NCBI GenBank assembly: GCA_006384855.1
Contig: VCJN01002194.1
Coordinates: 1-64,000, forward strand
Direction of reading: 5' to 3'
Length of the DNA stretch: 64,000 nt
Source of the DNA: Tetraselmis striata
Taxonomy: Eukaryota > Chlorophyta > Chlorodendrophyceae > Chlorodendrales > Chlorodendraceae
Under the pieces are notes generated by a model. The model worked only from the letters and a program-made list of their open reading frames with translations. It did not search any database and was not told the DNA's origin. A program made the position numbers and the translations under genes. Below, in pieces: positions 1 through 12,382 of this stretch. Every line of letters starts with the position of its first letter. Position 1 is the stretch's first letter.

Positions 1-510
1 ACTTCCGCCACATTCATTGCAGTGTCAAGGAAACCGCTCAGGCATGACATGAATCTGGGTCAATCGGCGGGCAGTGGGAAATACTCGGGCCCGTAGTTGT
101 AGTATGTCATAATGTAAGGATTATCATAAGAATCAAATATTAATGGGCAGCACGCACTCTCCGTCATTCTTTCGGTTCTTGCGGGCTGCCGAGAAGGTCC
201 TGCCCTTAGAAACATATGTAACCCCAAGACAATGCGTCTTTCGGCAAATTACGCCGCCCCCTTATTCCCTGTACTTTATGATGAAGTCCCCCCCCCCCCG
301 CCCCCCCACCCGCACGGTCGGGCCCCTGAGGGCACAATCCCCCCTTCGTCTTAGACCCCGCCCCCACCCTCTCCTCCTGCACCCGCTTCCCCCGCCATCG
401 GCTCCGCCACCTTCACACATCAGCATCAATTGTCCACCAAACCCCGCCGCAGGCAGGCGCTCACGCCACCTTGGAAGCGCACGACTCGAATACCGCCAGC
501 GGCAGGAGCG
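1..510. other. 5' flank of the mS35 gene
   Basis: No exon is supported here. A C-tract lies near 290-307. The stretch is taken as promoter, 5' UTR or the end of an upstream gene outside the window. Confidence 0.4.
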
Positions 511-2792
511 ATGGCACCCCGACTGCGGCTGTTGCAACTGGCGCGCGCCGCCGCGAGTCGTTCAGGGCCCGGCGGCGTCCCCCTCCCCACGGTCGCTCGG
601 GCGCTTCCAGCGCCGCTGGCCAGCACCCTGGAAAGCAGCGCGGCGTGGGGGGCATGTTAACACGGCAGCTCGCCCTCAGCAGGTTCGCCCACCTAGCTCC
701 CTGCCCTGGACGATGCTGATGGATCCCCCTCCCCACCACCTCGCAGCTTCCCGGGGAATTGCTGCCCCGGGAATTGCCCAACTGATGCAGCAACTGCAGG
801 CGATGAGCCTCTTCTACCCCCCTCCCCCCCTTCCGGCTGCCGCCTCCCCAACCCTTCTCCCTGCCCCATCGCAAAAGCAGGCCCTGGCCGGCTTCCTGTG
901 CCGCGGCTGGGGCGCGGCTGGCCGCGCCTTCTCCGCCGACGGCGGCGCCCCCACGGACGGGGAAGCCGGCCATCCGACCGGAGCTGCCGCGGAGGCGGCG
1001 ACGCAGGATGACGCGGAAGCCAGCGGCGACGGCACGGAGGACAGCGTGGCGCTGGTCGAGGGCGCGGAGGCGGCGGAGGTGCCGCCGCACGAGAAGAGTG
1101 AGCGGCGCGGCCCTCCGCCATCCCCATCAACCCCCCCCCCCCCCCCCCGGGCGAAAGACAGAGAATCACAATAAAGAAACACTCGGCCTAGTTTAACCTG
1201 AACAATCTCCCGGGCTGCGCGATCGCAGAGGAGCTCGGCAAGCGGGACTATCTGTGGGGCAAGGGCCCGACCAACAACCTGAACGAGATGATGGTTGACC
1301 TGGAGGACTATGTGAGCCCCCCCCCCCCCCCTCCCCCCCCCTCCCCCCCCGCCCCACCGGCCACCCCCAATTCTTTTCCTTCCATAAGCCCCCCACCTCC
1401 ACCCTCAACACACACACTTACTGATCACCGCCGGCACTGACAGCTGGACAGCCTGCCGGACTTCCCGTCGGACGAGCCCATCTACGACCTGCCGACGCTG
1501 CTGGGCGAGGATTACGAGCGCGACATCGAGTTCGCCCAGGCCGTGGCGGTGCGCCCCCCCCCCCCCCCCCCCCACCCCCCACCCTCCCCACACGACCACC
1601 ATGTCACAGCCTGGCATGCGGGGGTGGAAGTGGCGCTGAGGCGGCGGCCCGCCCGGCGCTGCGGCAGGAGGACAGCCGCATCGCGCCGGAGCTGCTCAAG
1701 GTGTTTGAGGTGCAGCCGCAGGCGGCGCCGTACCCGGGCGCGCGGCAGATCCTGCGCTGGACGCAGACGGGGGTGCTCAAGTCCGTGTGGGGCAACGAGG
1801 CGGCGCACCCGCTGAACCGCAAAGTGGCGGTGCGCGCCCGCTCCGTGCCCTCCCATCCCGCCCCCGGCCGCCCCCAGCAGGGCCCACCCCACCCTCTCAC
1901 GCCATCCCCGGCCACGACGATGCCAGCCTCATCAACACACCGTTCAACACTCCCCCCCCCCCCCCCCCCCCCCCCCACCTTCCCCGGCTCCACTGCCGCG
2001 CCCTCTGACCGCTCGCGCCGCGCCGCGCAGTGCCGCGTGCACATGCGGGAGCTGCAGGAGGAGGCGGCCCTCAGCGACGACGCGGTCAAGCACATCATCG
2101 CCGTCTGCGGGCCCAGGTGCCCCCCCCCCCCCCCCCCCTTCCCTTTGTGTCACGGGGCTGTCGGTCTCAAGGTTGGCCGGCGTTTGATGGGTGATATGAG
2201 GGTTTACTGTGCAACCCTAAAGTAACATCAAACCTGGAGGTAGGCCCTAGTCACCCCATTCCCCATCGATGGCTGCGCGGCCTCCCTGATGGGCACAGCA
2301 TTGCTGCACGTGATCATGTCACGGGGCCGTGGATGTCCAGATTGGATGTCGTTTCATGGGTGATATGAGGGTTTACTGTGCAACCCTAAAGTAATGTCAA
2401 ACCTGGAGGTAGGCCCTAGTCACCCTATTCCCCATCGATGGCTGCACGGCCTCCCTGATGGGCACAGCGGCTGAAGAGGATCCCCCCACGCACCCCACCA
2501 TGGGGCATTCGGCAGGTACGCGCCCAAGACGGGCGTGCTCCGCCTGACGAGCGATCGCTACCGCGAGCGCGAGGACAACCGGCGAGACATCGTCGACACG
2601 ATCCGCGCGCTGGTGAAGGAGGGCCACGCGCGCTTCCCCAACCCCCACAAGGACGCGCAGCTGGCCGCGCACCGCGCCGCGTGCGCCGCGGAGGCGGAGG
2701 CCAAGGCGGACGAGGCGCGCGGGGCGGCGGCGGCGGTGGCGGCGGGCGGCGCGTCGGGTCGGGGCGCGCTCGGGGAGGCGGCCGCCAAGTAG
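511..2792 (+). CDS. MRPS35: Mitochondrial small-subunit ribosomal protein mS35
   Basis: Structural protein of the mitochondrial ribosome small subunit. Seven exons are inferred: 511-576, 881-1097, 1229-1311, 1444-1548, 1641-1829, 2031-2116 and 2516-2792. They total 1023 nt (340 aa) with matching phases at every junction. The first exon (MAPRLRLLQLARAAASRS) is an Arg/Ala-rich mitochondrial presequence. The family signature is in the C-terminal half: residues like CRVHMRELQ, then LSDDAVKHIIAVCGPRY, then LTSDRYREREDN and RALVKEG, as in the MRP-S28/mS35 domain. The tail is Ala/Glu/Lys-rich. Introns after exons 3, 4 and 6 begin GTG(A/C)GC or GTGC and run straight into C-tracts. A TGTAA motif, the usual green-algal polyadenylation signal, lies at 2838-2842. 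The exact 5' exon is the least certain part, because its donor (GTCCCC) is weak. Confidence 0.85.
2148..2470 (+). repeat. Two tandem ~154-bp repeats inside mS35 intron 6
   Basis: Copies at about 2148-2301 and 2317-2470 share long runs such as GGTGATATGAGGGTTTACTG and CCTGGAGGTAGGCCCTAGTC, with a few substitutions. Together they make up most of the last intron of the mS35 gene. Confidence 0.9.
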
Positions 2793-3058
2793 GTGCCCCT
2801 CCGCGCCTGCGGGCTCGGCCGTGCGGCGACGCGGTGCTGTAACTCCGGATCCGCACCAAGCTCCAATCAACGGGAACCTGGCCTTCGGGGGGCTGCGCGC
2901 GACGCGCTTCAAGTAGCGGACCTTATGCGGGTCCGTGCCGCCGGGCCGCAAGACAGCTGGCCCGTTCACCATCAAAGACTGAGCGGGGCCAAAGTTGTTG
3001 GAAATGTCAATCGAAGGTGAAGATCAAATGACGGAGATGGCGCCCCGGGAGGTTCAAG

Positions 3059-3664
3059 ATTGGACCGCGGCATCTCTCTGTCGGCGCTGCCTTTTGTTTT
3101 TCAAATGATCGGCGCTTGGCGATTGACCGGCTGCCGGCATCCCTCAGCTCCTGACAGTCATCAGATGCGCCGTGGCTGCGCAACTTTAGCGATGTTCCGA
3201 TCAAGCAACGATCGGGCCGCGCATATTATCGAGATCATGCGCATCGGGAATGCGGTGATCACATGCGCTTTTCGTGGCACACCACAAACTCGTACATCCC
3301 TTGTCCGCTCGGTTGAGCGGTCGTCTCGCATGCTGGCAGAGATACAGGTTCGATTCCGGGTTCGATTCCTGGCCGAGGTATTTCGGCAATATCGGCCCGG
3401 CGTGTCCCGGGTTTACCCGGTTGATGCATTAGCCCTTCGATTGGACCGCGGCATCTTTTGCTACTGGCAGTTTTTTTTTGATTTATGAACGGCGCTCGGC
3501 AATCGACCGGATGCCGGCATCCCTCAGCTCCTGACAGTCATCAGATGCGCCGTGGCTGCGCAACTTTAGCGATGTTCCAATCAAGCAACGATCGGGCCGC
3601 GCATATTATCGAGATCATGCGCATCGGGAATGCGGTGATCACATGCGCTTTACGCGGCACACCA
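3059..3664 (+). repeat. Direct repeat pair flanking a SINE-like insert
   Basis: Copies at about 3059-3284 and 3440-3664 both start ATTGGACCGCGG and share more than 200 bp, including CAACTTTAGCGATGTTCC and GCATATTATCGAGATCATGC. The end of the second copy runs into about 40 bp that also belongs to the 275-bp satellite unit further right. The pair therefore looks like an ancestral or diverged part of that array. Confidence 0.85.
3303..3437 (+). mobile_element. tRNA-derived SINE, copy 1
   Basis: A tRNA-like head has an A-box-like stretch (CGGTTGAGCGGTCG, near 3310-3323) and two B boxes (GGTTCGATTCC at 3347-3357 and 3359-3369). It is followed by a non-tRNA body ending GTTGATGCATTAGCCC. The same body occurs on the minus strand near 32.6 kb, which makes this a dispersed family rather than a tRNA gene. 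It sits between two copies of a direct repeat. Poly-A and target-site duplications were not identified. Confidence 0.7.
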
Positions 3665-3778
3665 TAAGCGCGTGATACTTGCATTTAATAGGAATACTGA
3701 ATCACCACAAACTTAATACTCGTATTCAAGAACGAATCGGGCATGTGAGCATGTGAAAATGCATTTGATCGACGTCAG

Positions 3779-6700
3779 CTGTTGGTATGGCAGAAAAGGT
3801 GCGACGCAGCAATGGGTGGCCATTCCTGAAATGGACATGCGTTCATCAAATGGTATGATTTTTCGAGCATGCCCTACAACATCTTGCGTGACGAGACACG
3901 CCGTCTCGGTCCGCCCGTCCGCCACATGCGCTGTAGGCGATCACACAGATGGTCACATGCGCTACAGGCAGCACACCATAAGCGCGTGATACTTGCATTT
4001 AATAGGAATACTGAATCGGGCACGCGAGGATGTCACGATCGGAACCACGTCAGATGTTGGTATGGCAGAAAAGGTGCGACGCAGCAATGGGTGGCCATTC
4101 CTGAAATGGACATGCGTTCATCAAATGGTATGATTTTTCGAGCATGCCCTACAACATCTTGCGTGACGAGACACGCCGTCTCTGTCCGCCCGTCCGCCAC
4201 ATGCGCTGTAGGCGATCACACAGATGGTCACATGCGCTACAGGCAGCACACCATAAGCGCGTGATACTTGCATTTAATAGGAATACTGAATCGGGCACGC
4301 GAGGATGTCACGATCGGAACCACGTCAGATGTTGGTATGGCAGAAAAGGTGCGACGCAGCAATGGGTGGCCATTCCTGAAATAGACATGCGTTCATCAAA
4401 TGGTATGATTTTTCGAGCATGCCCTACAACATCTTGCGTGACGAGACACGCCGTCTCTGTCCGCCCGTCCGCCACATGCGCTGTAGGCGATCACACAGAT
4501 GGTCACATGCGCTACAGGCAGCACACCATAAGCGTGTGATACTTGCATTTAATAGGAATACTGAATCGGGCACGCGAGGATGTCACGATCGGAACCACGT
4601 CAGATGTTGGTATGGCAGAAAAGGTGCGACGCAGCAATGGATGGCCATTCCTGAAATGGACATGCGTTCATCAAATGGTATGATTTTTCGAGCATGCCCT
4701 ACAACATCTTGCGTGACGAGACACGCCGTCTCTGTCCGCCCGTCCGCCACATGCGCTGTAGGCGATCACACAGATGGTCACATGCGCTACAGGCAGCACA
4801 CCATAAGCGCGTGATACTTGCATTTAATAGGAATACTGAATCGGGCACGCGAGGATGTCACGATCGGAACCACGTCAGATGTTGGTATGGCAGAAAAGGT
4901 GCGACGCAGCAATGGGTGGCCATTCCTGAAATGGACATGCGTTCATCAAATGGTATGATTTTTCGAGCATGCCCTACAACATCTTGCGTGACGAGACACG
5001 CCGTCTCGGTCCGCCCGTCCGCCACATGCGCTGTAGGCGATCACACAGATGGTCACATGCGCTACAGGCAGCACACCATAAGCGCGTGATACTTGCATTT
5101 AATAGGAATACTGAATCGGGCACGCGAGGATGTCACGATCGGAACCACGTCAGATGTTGGTATGGCAGAAAAGGTGCGACGCAGCAATGGGTGGCCATTC
5201 CTGAAATGGACATGCGTTCATCAAATGGTATGATTTTTCGAGCATGCCCTACAACATCTTGCGTGACGAGACACGCCGTCTCTGTCCGCCCGTCCGCCAC
5301 ATGCGCTGTAGGCGATCACACAGATGGTCACATGCGCTACAGGCAGCACACCATAAGCGTGTGATACTTGCATTTAATAGGAATACTGAATCGGGCACGC
5401 GAGGATGTCACGATCGGAACCACGTCAGATGTTGGTATGGCAGAAAAGGTGCGACGCAGCAATGGATGGCCATTCCTGAAATGGACATGCGTTCATCAAA
5501 TGGTATGATTTTTCGAGCATGCCCTACAACATCTTGCGTGACGAGACACGCCGTCTCTGTCCGCCCGTCCGCCACATGCGCTGTAGGCGATCACACAGAT
5601 GGTCACATGCGCTACAGGCAGCACACCATAAGCGCGTGATACTTGCATTTAATAGGAATACTGAATCGGGCACGCGAGGATGTCACGATCGGAACCACGT
5701 CAGATGTTGGTATGGCAGAAAAGGTGCGACGCAGCAATGGGTGGCCATTCCTGAAATGGACATGCGTTCATCAAATGGTATGATTTTTCGAGCATGCCCT
5801 ACAACATCTTGCGTGACGAGACACGCCGTCTCGGTCCGCCCGTCCGCCACATGCGCTGTAGGCGATCACACAGATGGTCACATGCGCTACAGGCAGCACA
5901 CCATAAGCGCGTGATACTTGCATTTAATAGGAATACTGAATCGGGCACGCGAGGATGTCACGATCGGAACCACGTCAGATGTTGGTATGGCAGAAAAGGT
6001 GCGACGCAGCAATGGGTGGCCATTCCTGAAATGGACATGCGTTCATCAAATGGTATGATTTTTCGAGCATGCCCTACAACATCTTGCGTGACGAGACACG
6101 CCGTCTCGGTCCGCCCGTCCGCCACATGCGCTGTAGGCGATCACACAGATGGTCACATGCGCTACAGGCAGCACACCATAAGCGCGTGATACTTGCATTT
6201 AATAGGAATACTGAATCGGGCACGCGAGGATGTCACGATCGGAACCACGTCAGATGTTGGTATGGCAGAAAAGGTGCGACGCAGCAATGGGTGGCCATTC
6301 CTGAAATGGACATGCGTTCATCAAATGGTATGATTTTTCGAGCATGCCCTACAACATCTTGCGTGACGAGACACGCCGTCTCTGTCCGCCCGTCCGCCAC
6401 ATGCGCTGTAGGCGATCACACAGATGGTCACATGCGCTACAGGCAGCACACCATAAGCGCGTGATACTTGCATTTAATAGGAATACTGAATCGGGCACGC
6501 GAGGATGTCACGATCGGAACCACGTCAGATGTTGGTATGGCAGAAAAGGTGCGACGCAGCAATGGGTGGCCATTCCTGAAATGGACATGCGTTCATCAAA
6601 TGGTATGATTTTTCGAGCATGCCCTACAACATCTTGCGTGACGAGACACGCCGTCTCTGTCCGCCCGTCCGCCACATGCGCTGTAGGCGATCACACAGAT

Positions 6701-8085
6701 GGTCACATGCGCTACAGGCAGCACACCATAAGCGTGTGATACTTGCATTTAATAGGAATACTGAATCGGGCACGCGAGGATGTCACGATCGGAACCACGT
6801 CAGATGTTGGTATGGCAGAAAAGGTGCGACGCAGCAATGGATGGCCATTCCTGAAATGGACATGCGTTCATCAAATGGTATGATTTTTCGAGCATGCCCT
6901 ACAACATCTTGCGTGACGAGACACGCCGTCTCTGTCCGCCCGTCCGCCACATGCGATGTAGGCGATCACACAGATGGTCACATGCGCTACAGGCAGCACA
7001 CCATAAGCGCGTGATACTTGCATTTAATAGGAATACTGAATCGGGCACGCGAGGATGTCACGATCGGAACCACGTCAGATGTTGGTATGGCAGAAAAGGT
7101 GCGACGCAGCAATGGGTGGCCATTCCTGAAATGGACATGCGTTCATCAAATGGTATGATTTTTCGAGCATGCCCTACAACATCTTGCGTGACGAGACACG
7201 CCGTCTCTGTCCGCCCGTCCGCCACATGCGCTGTAGGCGATCACACAGATGGTCACATGCGCTACAGGCAGCACACCATAAGCGCGTGATACTTGCATTT
7301 AATAGGAATACTGAATCGGGCACGCGAGGATGTCACGATCGGAACCACGTCAGATGTTGGTATGGCAGAAAAGGTGCGACGCAGCAATGGGTGGCCATTC
7401 CTGAAATGGACATGCGTTCATCAAATGGTATGATTTTTCGAGCATGCCCTACAACATCTTGCGTGACGAGACACGCCGTCTCTGTCCGCCCGTCCGCCAC
7501 ATGCGCTGTAGGCGATCACACAGATGGTCACATGCGCTACAGGCAGCACACCATAAGCGCGTGATACTTGCATTTAATAGGAATACTGAATCGGGCACGC
7601 GAGGATGTCACGATCGGAACCACGTCAGATGTTGGTATGGCAGAAAAGGTGCGACGCAGCAATGGGTGGCCATTCCTGAAATGGACATGCGTTCATCAAA
7701 TGGTATGATTTTTCGAGCATGCCCTACAACATCTTGCGTGACGAGACACGCCGTCTCTGTCCGCCCGTCCGCCACATGCGCTGTAGGCGATCACACAGAT
7801 GGTCACATGCGCTACAGGCAGCACACCATAAGCGCGTGATACTTGCATTTAATAGGAATACTGAATCGGGCACGCGAGGATGTCACGATCGGAACCACGT
7901 CAGATGTTGGTATGGCAGAAAAGGTGCGACGCAGCAATGGGTGGCCATTCCTGAAATGGACATGCGTTCATCAAATGGTATGATTTTTCGAGCATGCCCT
8001 ACAACATCTTGCGTGACGAGACACGCCGTCTCTGTCCGCCCGTCCGCCACATGCGCTGTAGGCGATCACACAGATGGTCACATGA
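3779..8085 (+). repeat. 275-bp satellite array, about 15.7 copies
   Basis: Near-identical 275-bp units repeat from 3779 to about 8085. The marker ATGCCCTACAACATCTTGCG recurs every 275 bp from 3869 to 7994 (16 times). Units differ at only a few positions, so the array is young or homogenised. The long reading frames inside are artefacts: 275 is not a multiple of three, so the frame changes in every unit. Past 8085 the repeat continues as a diverged partial unit to about 8140. Confidence 0.97.
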
Positions 8086-8222
8086 GGATCGGAACCACGT
8101 CAGATGTTGGCATGGGAGAAAAATGCGACGCATCTATCGGGGGCTATATCCGAAATGGAAATGGCCCGTCGTGGGTCGCAACTGTAGTGGGTGTCGGGTC
8201 GTGGGTGCCGACTGTAGGGTGG

Positions 8223-8252
8223 AACAGTAATTTAACCTATTTTGCGCCGTGG
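8223..8252 (+). repeat. Left terminal inverted repeat
   Basis: This 30-bp sequence matches the reverse complement of 20596-20625 at 27 positions. It lies directly right of the diverged edge of the 275-bp satellite. Confidence 0.7.
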
Positions 8253-9092
8253 AATTCATTTTGCACCGTAGGGTTTGTTCATACCCTAGTTCCCGGGTTT
8301 ACTATCAGTACTTAAGACTCACTGGTGATGTAGCTTGGGTTTGTAGACCTTGGGTGCAGTGCAGCATTCAACAGCATGAAGGCCAGCCGCGACGCATATC
8401 CAATGTTGGTTTTGGAGCATTTTGTCCAAAATGGGACAAGATGAGGCAATGAAATCAATATTTATTATGATTATTACATCCAGCGGCTAGCTAGCCACAA
8501 GACGTTGCTGATAGTTTATTCGTTGAGCATCCCCAACTCGAGCAAGTCCTTCTTCGTGGCTGCGTTAAACTTGACGACTCCGCCGGGTTTGCGTTGCGCT
8601 GGGGTGGTTGACATGACGTGGACGCAGTTGTTTCGTGGCTGGCTGATTTGCCACCCAGTTTGCGCATATGTCTTCACGACTTGGACGCTTTTACCGTACC
8701 ACTTCTTTCTGACCATGGTGCCGTCCTCGTTGAACACCTCTCGACTTCCCGACGCGTCGTGGATGGCCTTCGCGTACGATAGGGGGACGGCTTCAACAAG
8801 CTTCCAAGGAAGCGTCAGGCACTTCTCCCAGCTTGTGTCAACTGGCTTCTTCCCTCCTTTTGTCTGCGCGTACAACCATAGGGGCATGAGGGGTTTGCCC
8901 TTTGCATCGGCATGGAAGGGCTCGTATACGGCCACGGTCAACGTGTCTTCGGTAGTCTCGCGCGACTTCACAAGCCCGATGACAAATCTCGACTCCCAAT
9001 CACCAAGAGTTTCAGGACACTTGTCTTCCTCATGCACCTAACGATGACCAAGACCGCGAGCTATGTTAGTCCCGAGCGAGACGCCACGCCGT

Positions 9093-9114
9093 TTTTGTCC
9101 CAGCTGGGACAAAA
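9093..9114. repeat. 22-bp perfect palindrome in intron 3 of the transposase-like gene
   Basis: The arms are TTTTGTCCC and GGGACAAAA around a central AGCT. The same GGGACAAA core is the main motif of the three minisatellites and of the repeats near both ends of the element, so it may be a protein-binding site. Confidence 0.8.
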
Positions 9115-10892
9115 TAACAAGCAAGGTAGAAGAACCAAATTGTTTTGTCCCGTAAAGGACAAAAATGACAAACAATGGGACTCACATCGGAGACGTCGAT
9201 GACAACGAGGTTCGAGCCCTTTGCATCGCTGGGCGATGTGTTGTCATGAAGCCTCTCCTTGGCGCCGGCGTGAACTCCCCGGAAGGCGCTGTCATCTTGA
9301 AGCACTTCAGCACGAACCTCGGCTTCCACGCGAGCGGCTTCGGCATTGTTGAGGTCTGCGTTGGTAGCCATCGTGTGACGTGCCTCAGCAGGCACGGTCT
9401 GCCCGTGCCCGCGCAAGAAGTCGTCAACTTCCTCTTTCTGTTGCGGCCAGAACCCGGAGAAAGCTGCCGAAGGAGCAGTTTGCATCTCATCCAAGTCGTC
9501 GAGCAGATTCTTCCAGCTCTCGCGCTCGACTGGGGAGAAGTGCCACTGGACCGCCAGGTCCGTGATGTACGACCTGACCTTCTTGAAATCATCCAAGTAC
9601 CTCTGGACCTTCACCGCGTCGGGCTTCTTTTTGTCGCAGAGAGCCTACAAAAGGGGCCGGCCCGCACGAATCTCGGGCGTCCCAGTTGGCGCGCTCTTCA
9701 AGATCTGCACGGGCTCAGAAAGCGGTGTGTTGGACCACAAGGCGGTGCGCAACGAGCCGCCAGACGCGGCGGCGTCGTCACGGGTGAACTCGAATTTGTG
9801 CGGCTTGCTGATGTCCTGAATGTGGTCTTGGAAATGGGGCCTTAACCACTCAGAGAAGTCGAGGGAGAATGAGAGCTCAGCAATCTCCGGAGTGGGCGAG
9901 AATGCCTTCGCCACCAAGTCAAGAAAGGCCTCGATTGTGTAGGCGGAGCTGCGAGATAGCGCAAGACTGATGCGGCTGAAGATCTGGTCAACCCGTTCGT
10001 GAGTGTGCCCGACAGGCAAGAAGACCAAATGAATGACGTCGCAGATGCCGATAGACACAAGCCAATTGCAGAGGGCCGCCACGTTCCTATTCTTGTTCTC
10101 CCTGACGGTGTTGTCCATCTGGATTCTGATGTACGGAATCTTTCTACCACGGTGTTGAATTTCCTGCATCGCAGACCAGATTTCATCAGTCCATGGCTAC
10201 CGGACAACCACGGCGAACCTATCGGGAGGCTAATGAGCTCACCTTCATGATCGTGATCCATATCAGAGTGCACGTCGTGGACGAATCGTGGGGGATGGTG
10301 TTGGTGTAGTAGTAGATGTCGTCCGGGCGGTATCCGTCGTACTTCACACAGGTGAGGTGGTACTTGAGGAGCATGTCGGGCTTCACAGTCTTGGGGATGC
10401 GAACCCAGTGAGGCAGAAGGGTCTTCGCGGAGTCCATGCTATCAATTTCGAAGAAGAAGAAGTTTCCATGGCCAAGGCGCGACTGGAAGACGGCGTTGTT
10501 CAGATCCCTTCGTTCCTGGCGCACTCTCTCGAGGTGTACCTTCTGCTCAGCTCTGACCTGACGCCTCACCAGCTGCTGATGTTGACGGTGCACTTGACGT
10601 TCCTCTGGCGTCATGTCCTTTGTGCAAATCTCGCGAGCTTGGTCTCTGAGTGCTTTGCCCGCCGCGCATATGGGACAGTGGCTGAATCGCTTCACCTTCG
10701 GCGTGGTGACATCCGGGAAGTCTTCCTTCCAAGTCCGGCGGAAAGTGTCGAACGATGCGAGCTTCACTTCGCTCTCGGCAGCCAACTCTACAAAGGGGCA
10801 GGGGCATGATAGGTCGGTATACAAATAAGGTGTCATAATGCGAGACAGAAAGTTCGGTCTAAAGTGGGTCGAAATAATTATATCGGTAGTGG

Positions 10893-11547
10893 GTGAATAA
10901 TTCTGTAATCAGCAGGGCGAAACAATCTGTCATCAGTGTGACGAAACGGTATGTCAGTAGTGGGACAAAACCGTCTCTCAGCAGTGGGACGAGACGTTCT
11001 CTCTGCAGTGGGACGATATCGGCTAATTATGTGGGACAAATACTTTTGTGGTCGGTGGGACGAAACGGTATGCCACGAGCGGTGCGAAACGTTCTGTCAT
11101 CAGTGGGACGAAATCGGTCCGGCGTCGGTGGGACTAAACGTTCTGGCGATAGCGGGACGAAACGGTCTGTCATCAGCGGGACAAAACGGTTTGTCATCAG
11201 TGGGACGAAACGGTTCGTCATCAGCGGGACAAAACGGTTTGTCATCAGCGGGACAAAACGGTTTGTCATCAGTGGGACGAAACGGTTTGTCATCAGCGGG
11301 ACGTAACGGTTTGTCATCAGCGGGACGAAACGGTTTGTCATCAGCGGGACAAAACGGTTTGTCATCAGTGGGACGAAACAGTTTGTCATCAGCGGGACGA
11401 AAGGGTATGTAATTAGCGGGACGAAACGGTATGTCATCAGTGGGACAAAACGGTCTGTCATCAGCGGGACAAAACGGTTTGTCATCAGCGGGACGAAACG
11501 GTTTGTCATCAGCGGGACGAAACGGTATGTCATCAGTGGGACAAAAT
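10893..11547 (+). repeat. 24-bp minisatellite A, about 27 units
   Basis: The unit core on the plus strand is GTCATCAGYGGGACRAAACG, period 24 bp. The left part is irregular and the right part nearly perfect. It fills intron 1 of the minus-strand transposase-like gene. The period is divisible by three and five of six frames are open, so it produces spurious repetitive reading frames. Confidence 0.95.
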
Positions 11548-12382
11548 GGGCCTCACCACGGAGAATGGCGTTGTCGTCCTCGGCCCACGACTTGTAGTAG
11601 TAGTAGACGCAAATCTTGGTCATCCAGGGAGGTAGGTGCTTCTTGAAGGTCTCGCTGTTTCCGTCATGAAAAGGCATGATCTCGACGTGACCGAGGTCAT
11701 CCGAGAAGAAGTGCTCGAGAAACATGCGCACATGCTCCCTCGGTCCGGTCTGTCTGCTCTCGTATTGCTTGCGCTGCCTGATGTACGTGGGTTCGTTATC
11801 CACCACCGACCGCTGGATAACGAGACGTCTGTGTTTCGAGACCTGATGCAAGACCTCCCACGCACGCCCACACGTGTAGATGGGGCCGCGATGATCGAAA
11901 GATCGCAAGTAGCCACCGTGATCGAACATGTAATCGAACTTGTCGGATGCCGACTCGTAGCCACCCCTGAGAACCTGAGCGAGCCGGTCAAAGGAGCGGT
12001 TCTGATTGCCAGAGTATACGGTCAACGCACGGTCCAACACGGCATCGACGAGGGCCTCTCCGCACTGTGTGTATAGCTTGTGCACGCACTTGCGCGAACA
12101 GCATGGCGACTGCTCGCTAGCCTCCTTGGCGAGCATGAGGCGGATACTATCGCGAGAGGTGCGCTTGCTGATCAGAGACGAGACCTTGCCATTACCGCTT
12201 TCGGCGACCTCATCGGAGCCCTTGCCCCACGTGTACTTCCTTTTCTCAGGCTCCTTACGATCACTCGCACGCGCGTCGCAATCACACGAGTACCCGCTGC
12301 GGCACGAACACAGCGGTAATGTAACTGTAGTGTCCGACGCGCCGGATCCTGGAGAAGAGGCCATGCTTTCGACCGCCGCCAT

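Larger units (their letters stand above)
8516..12382 (-). pseudogene. DUF7869-type transposase-like gene with one in-frame stop
   Basis: Probable mobilisation protein of the surrounding element. Four exons on the minus strand: 12382-11557, 10787-10243, 10163-9186 and 9037-8516. They total 2871 nt (about 956 aa), and phases agree at all three introns. The N-terminal half has a Cys-rich patch (CSCRSGYSCDC) and CCSRKCVHKL. The middle has a Cys pair in HCPICAAGK. The third exon carries the family core: IQMDNTVRENKNR, then VFLPVGHTHERVDQIFSRI, an acidic residue followed by HTH and a further Asp, as I recall for DUF7869 proteins of algal and oomycete mobile elements. A TAG at 9645-9647 interrupts exon 3 although both sides read in the same frame. 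Intron 1 is filled by a 24-bp minisatellite. The start at 12382 is a choice; an in-frame ATG also exists at 12490. Confidence 0.72.

Noticed and set aside
461-1182. Long minus-strand frames in the first kilobase
   Set aside because: GC-rich shadow frames of the mS35 exons, lacking start, splice or family support.
3303-3370. Functional tRNA gene
   Set aside because: A and B boxes are present, but a cloverleaf cannot be formed cleanly and the sequence continues into a body shared with another locus, so a SINE explains it better.
3869-8315. A ladder of overlapping 131-residue reading frames every 275 bp
   Set aside because: They are by-products of the 275-bp satellite. The frame shifts each unit, there is no start context or splice structure, and the peptide resembles nothing known.
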